A DNA stretch of 64,000 nucleotides from the NCBI GenBank assembly GCA_943737045.1, contig CALSFV010000436.1, positions 83,769 to 147,768 of the forward strand. The letters run 5' to 3'. The DNA is from Parapristionchus giblindavisi (taxonomy: Eukaryota; Nematoda; Chromadorea; Rhabditida; Diplogasteridae). Under the pieces are notes generated by a model. That model searched no databases. It was not told the DNA's origin and worked only from the letters and a program-made list of their open reading frames with translations. Positions 58,901 through 64,000 of the stretch are shown here, one piece after another. The position numbers were made by a program, and so were the translations under genes. The first letter of the stretch is position 1. Each line of letters starts with the position of its first letter.

Positions 58901-61900
58901 CGCTGATGAATAAACGTTCTCATCCAGTCACTCTATGGTTTTCATAAATGCTGCAAGATGCAAAATTCGTATACTTAAATATGCCCATCATAGATATTAT
59001 ATGAAACTATGATGACCTGAGGGGATGGATCAATAGAAAAAACTGAGATTAAAATGAGACTTACGGTTGTCTGAATTGCTTTCGTGGGAGTTCGACACTC
59101 TTGGCTCCCGGGGGCACTGTGGATTGTGAGCGATATGGAGTCGATCGCTGCAATCAACATATCATTATTACTATTTTATTATAATTTTATTTATTATTAC
59201 AATTTTATTTATTATTATTTTTTTGCATCTACCACGAAGAATATGACGGTTTGGGATGCTCCTCTAACGACTTTAAAACGAAACACTGGATCGTTTTAGA
59301 TTTTTTCTTCTTAAACTCTAACACAGCCCATTTCGTTATCAGTTGCCTTTTGAGACTTTAAAATGTGTTTATTTATTTAAATATATTATTATTATTAAAG
59401 TAGATCTGAAACAGAATGTTGAAATGTCGAAATGAACGAAATGAAAAGTAAAGAAAATGTGAAACAACGAGAATTTTCTCTCATTATGTTGGTTTAATTT
59501 CTTGAACGTCACAAAAGATACTTAGAGGTACACCCCAAACTAATTTTAAACTTTCTGCTATGGCCACACTCTCTCTCTCGTTTTCTTTGTCTGTGAGAGA
59601 GCATGGCCAGATCTCTGGTGGACCTTGAGAATATAGCGAAACCTAACCTGTGCAGGTTCTTTGTAGTTGAAGTAGAAGTCAGGATCGCACAAGTCGTCCA
59701 TGTCGCTACTGAAATTAAATTTTTTTTTAAATTTTAAATTAAAAAAATACAAAAACCACTTCTCTAGAATCGCTCCTAGCAAGGCAACTAATGTACTTAG
59801 AAAAATATTTACTAATAAGCAAAGCATTTTAGAATCTTACTAGCACAACCCACGCTGATTTCACTGTCCACTCTGACGACATTCTCTCGCAGACATAGAA
59901 AGCGGAGAGTTTCAAATTAGCTCGTGGTGCACCCGTATCTAGTATAATCTACGATCTACAATACCTTTTCTTCTTGGTTTCTACTCGGTAATCACTGTAA
60001 AATCAATATTTAAAATATCAAAATCAATTTAAATTTATTTAAATTTGCAAAAATACAACTAAAACCAACTTGTAAGCGTCGTCATTGAGGGTGCGATAGG
60101 ATCCATACTTTGGCCTTCTCTTCATCGATCCGTAGTTGGATCCGGTACTGGCCTTACGAGCCTGCTCGATCACCTAAAGGGGTTAATTAGCGACCTTAAA
60201 CCTTAAGTCTCTAAGTACCTAGCATTAAGGTGAACTTAAATCGTAAAGCTCATGATGGCACGGCTACGATGAGCTGAGATTTAAGACCCTTACAATAAGA
60301 ACCCAAACTTAGCCATAAAGCGAGTAACGCAACTTCAAAGCTAGCTAAGTCCTTACTTGCTAAGTACTCGACCTTATTCTTACGTCTCTAAATAAGTACC
60401 AAAGTACCTGTGGTCTCTCCTCAACCTCCTCATCCTCCGTCCATCGTCTTCTCATTCCATATGGGTCTCCAATGGACGACTGTGATCTGGGTGGAGGCAT
60501 GGGTCGATTGGCCAACTCCCGACGCCATTTCTCTTCCTCCTCACGAGCGGCTACCTTAAGTGACTTAACGTTAAGGTCGTTGAGTTAAGTATTACGATCT
60601 CCGCTCTGGCCACGCTCTCTCGTAATCAAAGAAAGCAAGAGAGCGTTGTCAGAGCTGAGAATTTCAAATTGCTTCGGGGTGTGACTATAAGGTCGGTAAC
60701 ATGACGATCTTAAATTAACTTTGCGCGTGATAGACCCTAAGGGTTAGCCACTAAAATTATTGCCATAGCGTAGAGGCTAAAGCGCTCAAGCCCTAACGCA
60801 ACTTAAGCTTTAGTATACTTAGTGGCAAAGATGCTAAGGTCACTTAGATCAACCCCTACAACTTCATCACAGACGATTATCTCATCGCTGTTGCTGTAGA
60901 TGAGGCGGCACATCCACCAGGACTCTCCGTAGACGATCGAAGGCAGTGACGTCATGGCACCGTGCCAAAACACTTGGCACCGTGCCAAATACCAAAACCC
61001 TTGGCACCGTGCCAAGCTCCGATCCTGTCGACTTTTGTACAGCACGAAATTTTGGCAGCGTGCCAACTATCCTAGGCAGGGAGTATAGTGGGCGGTTGTT
61101 GTTTTGGGCGTTTTAGACGAGCCAATGAATAATACATCGTCAATAATAGAGAGGGACGGTCTCTGTTTGTGAGGTGCCTTTCCATAATATTTCATAATGG
61201 TGCTCATAACCAGTGGCCGTATGCAAGAACCGTTTTCCGGGAAAATTTGACGTCATTAGCGTAAGCGGAGGGGTTTTCCAAAAATCCGGTTTTCTGTTGT
61301 TCATGCATACTGCTGCAGATGATATTCAAGATATAAGAGCCCCTTGTATGGGGTCTCAGCACGCCGGACTATTTAGTCCTTAGTGGCAAGTTGGCAATCA
61401 TCTTCTGCCTTTATCTCTGTATTGCGACAATTCTGTCTCCACTATCGACTGCACTCGCCTATTCCATTAAGAGAAAAGGATCAATCGTTGAGCGGTATTT
61501 CCATCTTGGTCAGAGAACAGAGAAATAGTGTGTGCAATGAAGAGACCGTTTCTCTGCCTATGGCAAAAAGGCAAGAGAACATGTGATGTTGCGATCTTTT
61601 CGTTAAAGGCTTCCTCCGACCTTTCGGCACCCCGTATCATAGGAGGCGAGAGAACGCACCAAAACAAGAGAGCAGCCAGAGAAGCAGAGAGGAAACTGGA
61701 GAGTGCACGAGTCGGCGAGAGCGCAGGACGGTCAGAGTGCGAGCGAGAGAGTGTGGGAATGTGAGAGAGAGGGTAGAGACGCAGAGAGAGGGAGAAGAGA
61801 GTAGGAGGGACTTTACACACACCCACAAGTCGGACCGGAGGCGAAGGCTTCTATCGATTGATTGTAGGTACTCTGAGACTGACTATCGCCAAAGATCAAA

Positions 61901-63803
61901 GATCAAAGATCAAACTACAAATTTAAAATCTTAAGGAGAACGCTCTAGGGTATTCGGAGGCAAATATCACAAATTATATCAGAAAATAACGATGCAAATT
62001 ATAAGTATAAGTTGGAGATGTCGAATATCAAAGATCAAAGACCAAAGATCAAAGATCACGCACCTGTCTCGCTCGATCGACCTCTTCGGTCCACTTGGGC
62101 TCCTCGGGCATGCGGTTGATGTCGCTGGGCGCCACGCGCACACTGCTTACTTCATCAGGACGAACCGCGAGCGTCTGTAGTTTTATCTTTGATCTTTGTG
62201 ATGTTTGTAGTTTGATCTTTACCTAACCAACATATTTTGATCTTATCTAGATAATGACTTCTTGAACCATAACCTGACATCGGTGTTATTGTCAAGACGT
62301 AATAACAGAAAATATACATGGAATTGAATAAAGAAAGTGTAATTATAACAGATTAAAGATCAAAGATCAAAGACCAATCGACTAACTTCGTCTTCGTTGG
62401 GCAGAGAGAAGGACTTCTTTCTCGGTCGATCGAAGGCCTGCTTGAGATCCTTGGTGGGCGCGTACGAGAAGCACTTGGAGGCCTTGTCGTATCTGCAAAG
62501 ATCAAAGATCAAAGATCAAAGATCAATAATTAAAAATCATAATAGAACCCTAACAGTTTTAATGATTTTCGGAGTAATACAGCAGAATACTACTTTTTTA
62601 ATGGAGTGAATGGATATGGTAGTATAAAGTTCAAGAAAAGATAAAAGATCAAAGATCATATAATAAATGGAGGAAGTAACGAGGTAGGACTGAAGGGCGT
62701 TATGACAGAGCTGAAGCTAAGTGAGAGTGTCTTTTCGTTTCTTTCCCCCTTTCTAACTTCTTGTGTTTCTTCTTTCTGACTTGTCAGAGAGGGGACGCAT
62801 AGGTGACGCTAATCCCTTCACTTTCTATTTTTTACCGCTGAGCATTACTTAAAGGTATACCCCAAGCTAATTTTACACTCCGCATTGGCAATGCTCTCTC
62901 GTAGACAAAGAAAGCGAGAGAGCGTGGCCAGAGCGGAGAGTATCAAATTAGCTTGGGGTATCGCTTTAATTATCGAACACCACATCGGTGTTTCAGCAAG
63001 TACAAAGTGTTAGAGTGCAAGAAAATATGTGAAATATCAAATATTATAAGTGAGGGAGATGGGAAAGGGGGGGGGGGTGATAGATCAATTGATCTCGCTT
63101 TTACGTTTTGGTCAAGAACATCTGTCTGATCTGTCTCCCTGATACTGTCGTTGTGTCCGTCAGTCGATCTGATTCTTTCATTTCGCGCATGCTCTCTCCA
63201 TCTCCCTCTAAATATCTTCACACATTCACAGCGTTCTCATGACTTTCAAAGCAAGAACGACCGCTCAACATACAAACTCTCTCGAATACAATGGTCTCTC
63301 CTTTGTCTTGCTTTGGAAGAAAAATGGCTTGGACCAGAATACTGTGCATTACCCACTCTTCATCATTGAGCTATGCTCGCCCCTGACAACCTATTATGAC
63401 ACGACAATTTCGGTTTAGAATAGATACACTGGTCAATGATTAACATATTCACAATATTCCAAACCTTCTTACATAAATACCCACCCAAGCTATGATAATT
63501 TTAAACTCTCCGTTCTGGCAACGTTCTCTCGTCTTCTTTGTCTACGAGACAGCGTTGCCAGAGCGGAGTAAATTTAGCTCCGGTATGCATTTAAATAACA
63601 ACATGTGTAAAACTACATAAGCAAAAAACCTAAAGATCAAAGACCGAAGATCAAAGATCACTCACCGATCCTTTCCTACGAGATCAGGCTCGATGGAGGG
63701 TGTGACCACGTTTCGGGTGCCCTCTTTGGGCGAGGGAGGCCGGGCGATGAGAGGCTTCACGGAGGCGGGGAGCACTCCGCGACGTTCGGGCATTTCACCG
63801 TAT
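40195..63803 (-). CDS. tns-1: Tensin, 3' part (30 exons; 5' end beyond window)
   Basis: Tensins link integrin adhesions to actin and signalling. Exons, transcription order: 63666-63803, 62387-62492, 62064-62174, 60408-60554, 60070-60173, 59965-59994, 59648-59708, 59065-59147, 57841-57939, 56977-57018, 56360-56449, 56237-56300, 54971-55040, 54642-54720, 54400-54483, 54239-54305, 54068-54181, 53363-53509, 52503-52648, 52380-52447, 45305-45391, 44622-44741, 42834-42899, 42678-42774, 42541-42605, 41695-41774, 41563-41616, 41340-adjacent 41330-41439, 40551-40629, 40195-40314. All phases match over 909 codons. Twenty upstream exons encode a disordered Pro/Ser/Arg/Tyr-rich region. The SH2 domain starts at [12 protein letters not shown], has GTFVIRDS with the phosphotyrosine-binding Arg, and ends [11 protein letters not shown]. 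The PTB domain runs from [17 protein letters not shown] to [20 protein letters not shown] and the stop. The penultimate region begins [20 protein letters not shown]. The first listed exon opens in phase 2, so upstream exons exist. Introns are loaded with MITEs, GATCAAA and AGGGAG repeats. C. elegans tns-1 also has SH2 plus PTB. Confidence 0.93.
41212..41317. repeat. MITE family A in a tensin intron (41212)
   Basis: Hairpin with TTTCCGCTCTGACAATGCTC and GAGCGTTGTCAGAGCGGAGA arms; it ends 13 nt before the exon at 41330. Confidence 0.75.
41860..41978. repeat. MITE family A in a tensin intron (41860)
   Basis: Full-length copy; left arm AAAGGCACACACTGAGTTAA, loop TTTCTTTGTCTACGAGAGAG. Confidence 0.8.
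42085..42265. repeat. Rearranged copy of the (ATA)n-tail repeat
   Basis: Contains TTCGCCTTGGCGACGGACAT, GATGTCCGTCGCTAATG and GACTTATCTAACAGCCCATC in scrambled order compared with 2486 and 55935. Confidence 0.55.
42606..42833. repeat. Example GATCAAA-repeat introns of tensin
   Basis: The introns 42606-42677 (72 nt) and 42775-42833 (59 nt) are nearly all GATCAAA units with GTTCAAA, GACCAAA and GTCCAAA variants. On the coding strand the repeat runs up to the acceptor (ATCTTTGCAG) and close to the donor. Exon 42678-42774 lies between. Confidence 0.85.
42900..44621. other. 1.7-kb tensin intron
   Basis: Holds GATCAAA repeats at 42903-42946, a G run at 43030-43049, a diverged inverted-repeat element at about 44132-44368 (GTCGCACAGCGTTTC and GAAACGCTGTGGGTCG ends), and the element described at 44385. 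I see no coding exon. Confidence 0.5.
44385..44625. repeat. GTATAAAATGTACTTG element with (TC)n core
   Basis: Left GCGTATAAAATGTACTTGTG, right AAGTGTATTTTATACGGTCA; the core (TC)n spans 44492-44545. Its right end abuts the donor of tensin exon 44622-44741, so the intron starts with the element. Related segments start at 32096 and at 43835 (GTCCGTATAAAATGTACTTG). Confidence 0.7.
44936..45122. repeat. CT-rich low-complexity tract
   Basis: TCTC and CCCTCT mixtures in a tensin intron; open on both strands only because of composition. Confidence 0.85.
45655..46195. repeat. Scattered AGGGAG/CTCCCT tracts
   Basis: CTCCCT runs at 45658-45710, an AGGGAG run at 46030-46090 and CTCCCT at 46145-46185, all in the tensin intron upstream of the SH2 exon at 45305. 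Confidence 0.75.
46399..46544. repeat. 146-bp palindromic MITE, family D
   Basis: Left arm CACTTGGTCGAATGAGAACC, then GATGAATAATAACCGACTGG; the right arm is the complement, ending CATTCGACCTAGTG. Centre CATGAGAGACAAGCGCTAAT. A relative with ACTGGATGAGAACTATTTGC and GAGAGACAAGCGCTGATGAA lies at 58812-58945. Confidence 0.85.
47000..47047 (-). CDS. Candidate 48-nt cassette exon of tensin
   Basis: On the minus strand an acceptor (ACTGTAG) precedes 47047 and a fair donor (G|GTAGCG) follows 47000. The 48 nt would enter and leave in phase 1, the phase at which the flanking exons 52380-52447 and 45305-45391 join, adding about 16 residues ([15 protein letters not shown]). The frame also stays open past 47000 to a stop near 46880, so an alternative terminal exon is possible. 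Speculative without transcripts. Confidence 0.3.
47164..47551 (-). CDS. tns-1: Alternative first exon of a short tensin isoform
   Basis: The ATG at 47551 opens 129 codons, [16 protein letters not shown] onward, Ser/Thr-rich with several RSS/SP sites and ending GIMKKP. A strong donor GTGAGT follows in phase 1, the same phase used by the long-form exon at 52380-52447. Both therefore splice in frame to 45391. With the ten SH2/PTB exons the product would be 421 residues: SH2 about 148-255 with Arg174 in FVIRDS, PTB about 275-421. No in-phase acceptor upstream of the ATG links it to the long form, which favours an internal promoter. Codon composition is GC-rich like the other tensin exons. Confidence 0.65.
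47700..48200. repeat. GA-rich low-complexity region
   Basis: AGGGAG at 47755-47815 and looser GAGAG text to 48140, with a G run at 47719-47727. It lies upstream of the alternative first exon and could be part of its promoter. Confidence 0.7.
48201..48915. other. Tensin intron segment, no feature seen
   Basis: Unique sequence without exon signals that fit the tensin phases. Confidence 0.4.
48916..49002. repeat. (AGGGAG)n hexanucleotide array
   Basis: About 14 nearly perfect units in a tensin intron. Confidence 0.95.
49175..49880. repeat. GAAGAG, AGGGAG and CTCTC tracts
   Basis: GAAGAG-type at 49195-49310, AGGGAG at 49465-49517, and CTCTCT text with a repeated TCAGTTCACCGTACTATCTC at about 49756 and 49829. 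Confidence 0.7.
50313..50420. repeat. MITE family A in a tensin intron (50313)
   Basis: AAAGGCACACCGAGCTAATC left, ACTCGGGTGTGCCTTTAATA right; part of the right arm is deleted. Confidence 0.75.
50520..50755. repeat. (CTCCCT)n arrays
   Basis: Two blocks, 50520-50625 (imperfect) and 50687-50755 (about 11 near-perfect units). Confidence 0.9.
50938..51058. repeat. Palindromic MITE, family B (copy 1)
   Basis: TTAAAGGGACCGAAACC left, GAGGTTACGTTCCCTTTAA right; core CGCTCTCTCGTTGTTAGAGA and AACAGAGAAATAGTGTGCGC. It shares TTAA ends with family A but has a different sequence. Confidence 0.75.
53095..53260. repeat. Repeat with GGTCAGG motifs in a tensin intron
   Basis: ATCTGGTCAGGTTTTTTCGA and ATCCGGTCAGGCTTGGTA recur, with TTTTGTGAAATTTTGG text. 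It resembles the subterminal words of the 16705 element; ends not defined. A G run lies at 53329-53342, 20 bp before the next exon. Confidence 0.45.
53559..53649. repeat. MITE family A in a tensin intron (53559)
   Basis: Shortened copy, AAAGGCACTTCTCCG to GTGAATTGTGCCTTTAATG. Confidence 0.75.
53703..54067. other. Tensin intron with ATA tract and GATCAAA-related text
   Basis: (AAT)n at 53703-53722, then a TTTGTAGTTTGATC-type block at 53985-54062 that ends at the donor side of exon 54068-54181. Confidence 0.55.
55070..55170. repeat. MITE family A in a tensin intron (55070)
   Basis: AGACATCCCGAGCTAATTTG left, loop TTTCTTTGTCTACGAGAG; the right arm is diverged after GCCAGAGCGG. Confidence 0.7.
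55467..55862 (-). pseudogene. Truncated non-LTR retrotransposon (LINE) ORF, C-terminal end
   Basis: 131 codons open on the minus strand from [17 protein letters not shown] to a TAG stop. Features typical of RTE/CR1-like LINE C-termini: the LYGxETW motif just past the reverse-transcriptase core, [20 protein letters not shown], and [20 protein letters not shown] followed by ARHNRSEWR. The RT and endonuclease domains are absent, since a stop lies just upstream in frame, so it is a 5'-truncated dead copy in a tensin intron. Its 3' end also survives in eIF2-alpha intron 7. Confidence 0.85.
55935..56160. repeat. (ATA)n-tail repeat, copy 3
   Basis: (AAT)n at 55942-55970, then the GGATGTCCGTCGCCAAGGCG block; 56105-56165 (CCATCTCATGTCACTACAGA) also occurs at 40732-40805. 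Confidence 0.65.
56552..56664. repeat. MITE family A in a tensin intron (56552)
   Basis: TTAAAGTCACAGCTCGAGCC left, TTAGCTCGAGGTGTGCATTTAA right. TTAA at both ends. Confidence 0.78.
57053..57280. repeat. Palindrome interrupted by a family B MITE
   Basis: Outer arms GGCTCGTTAAAAATTTC and CTATTTTTTAACGAGCC with CGACTTTCC/GGAAAGTCG inside. The family B copy 57111-57231 (TTAAAGGGAGCGTAATCTCA to GAGGTTACGCTTCCTTTAA) sits in the middle, flanked by TTAA. Confidence 0.75.
57386..57497. repeat. MITE family A in a tensin intron (57386)
   Basis: TTAAAGACACACTAATAAG left, GGCTTGCGGTGTGCCTTTAA right. AAGGTTAAG/CTTAAGG words surround it (57282-57600). Confidence 0.75.
57605..57820. repeat. Dispersed repeat shared with 63230-63350 and 19960
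   Basis: ACGACCGCTCAACATA and AAAATGGCTTGAACCAGAAT recur at about 63258-63345. AAAGTGCATGCATACT..ATCTATTAATAAT at 57771-57815 recurs at 19970-20015. Confidence 0.6.
57950..58090. repeat. Chimeric fragments of MITE families B and A
   Basis: Family B start (GAAACCTTTGTCAACGGCCT) to about 58000, then a GAGCTCTCTCGTTG hairpin, then the family A core (TTTTACTCTCCGCTCTCGCG). Confidence 0.6.
58168..58235. repeat. ATA/TAT hairpin
   Basis: (AAT)n, TTTCATTTGAAGGAATAAAA, then (ATT)n; the two tails are complementary. It looks like two (ATA)n repeat tails head to head. Confidence 0.7.
58471..58600. repeat. (AGGGAG)n hexanucleotide array, longest
   Basis: About 21 near-perfect units. Long open frames on both strands (Glu-Gly or Ser-Pro/Leu-Pro repeats) come from composition only. 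Confidence 0.95.
59528..59625. repeat. MITE family A in a tensin intron (59528)
   Basis: GTACACCCCAAACTAATTTT left, loop TTTTCTTTGTCTGTGAGAGA; the right arm is lost after GGCCAGA, 23 bp before exon 59648-59708. Confidence 0.7.
59843..59935. repeat. MITE family A in a tensin intron (59843)
   Basis: Diverged copy; GACATTCTCTCGCAGACATA core and CAAATTAGCTCGTGGTGCAC right end. Confidence 0.65.
60592..60690. repeat. MITE family A in a tensin intron (60592)
   Basis: ATCTCCGCTCTGGCCACGCT left, TTGCTTCGGGGTGTGACTAT right. The surrounding intron has CTTAAG/AACGTTAAGG words. Confidence 0.7.
60950..61075. repeat. TTGGCACCGTGCCAA hairpin cluster
   Basis: CATGGCACCGTGCCAAAACA, CTTGGCACCGTGCCAA (several) and TTTTGGCAGCGTGCCAACTA: five copies of a palindromic 14-mer within 125 bp in a tensin intron. 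Confidence 0.8.
61500..61560. repeat. MITE family B fragment
   Basis: GAGAACAGAGAAATAGTGTG and TGCAATGAAGAGACCGTT match the 57111 copy. Confidence 0.6.
61600..61830. repeat. GA-rich tract
   Basis: GAGAG/GCAGAGAG low complexity on the plus strand within a tensin intron. Confidence 0.6.
62849..62970. repeat. MITE family A in a tensin intron (62849)
   Basis: One of the best copies: TTAAAGGTATACCCCAAGCT and AGCTTGGGGTATCGCTTTAA ends, with the full hairpin between. Confidence 0.85.
63230..63350. repeat. Copy of the 57605 repeat
   Basis: ACGACCGCTCAACATACAAA and AAAATGGCTTGGACCAGAAT, in the same orientation as at 57640. Confidence 0.6.
63482..63596. repeat. MITE family A in a tensin intron (63482)
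   Basis: TTTTAAACTCTCCGTTCTGG and CCAGAGCGGAGTAAATTTAG arms; ends GGTATGCATTTAAA. Confidence 0.78.
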
Positions 63804-64000
63804 CTGCAAAGATCAAAGATCAAAGACCAAAGATCAAAGATCAAAGATCACAGTTGACTAGTTATGGTACATGATGGAAGATAGAGAGAGATGAAAGATC
63901 AATGCCCATTTTTAAGTGTTCCATTAGCGTTTGCATTGTGGGTACCGCTGAGTGGAGCAAATACAAGAATCAAAGATCAAAGATCAAACTACAAAGGTCA
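63804..64000. other. Tensin intron reaching the window edge
   Basis: Starts with a run of GATCAAA units (63808-63850) and holds another at 63970-64000. The next upstream tensin exon is not in the window. Confidence 0.6.

Noticed and set aside
60803..61066. Open minus frame with [20 protein letters not shown]
   Set aside because: The flanking tensin exons (62064-62174 and 60408-60554) join in phase 0 without it, and no donor/acceptor pair fits.

Overview
The window is nuclear DNA of a nematode. Four copies of an intron-containing major sperm protein (MSP) gene, nematode-like short introns and the gene order arl-13, rla-1, RPL27A, phb-1, eif-2alpha all point there. From memory these five genes also lie close together on C. 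elegans chromosome I (cosmid Y37E3). MSP genes with two introns and the very high repeat load argue against Caenorhabditis; a diplogastrid such as Pristionchus is my guess, not a demonstrated identity. LAYOUT: (1) 1379-2462, minus strand: a six-exon gene for an unrecognised 215-residue protein. (2) 2463-6641: intergenic, full of small palindromic MITEs. (3) 6642-9322, plus: a 13-exon ARL13-type ciliary small GTPase. (4) 9490-9978 and 10184-10867, minus: ribosomal proteins P1 and L27a, 205 bp apart and possibly one operon. (5) 11431-13656 and 14296-22864, plus: prohibitin 1 and eIF2-alpha, also a possible operon; one eIF2-alpha intron is expanded by a nested transposon complex. (6) 23890-39213: an MSP region with two genes on plus and two on minus, separated by 2-kb palindromic transposons, a mariner relic and duplicated segments. 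One minus-strand block is an inverted duplicate that carried along the last exon of eIF2-alpha. (7) 40195-63803 and beyond the right edge, minus: the last 30 exons of a tensin gene (disordered region, SH2, PTB), with a likely internal start making a short isoform. All exon boundaries given were read from splice signals and checked for reading-frame continuity; nothing was confirmed with transcripts. FUNCTION: ribosomal P1 and L27a and eIF2-alpha serve translation, PHB-1 the mitochondrial prohibitin ring, ARL-13 cilia, tensin adhesion sites, and MSP sperm motility and signalling. I see no shared pathway beyond the ribosome/translation pair. MOST NOTABLE: many short introns of arl-13, tensin and the unknown gene consist almost wholly of a GATCAAA-type repeat running up to both splice sites, suggestive of introner-like intron gain. 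A 182-bp transposon sits exactly at a 3' splice site of phb-1, and its 8-bp target duplication rebuilt the acceptor. About 20 copies of one TTAA-ended palindromic MITE family are scattered through the 64 kb.
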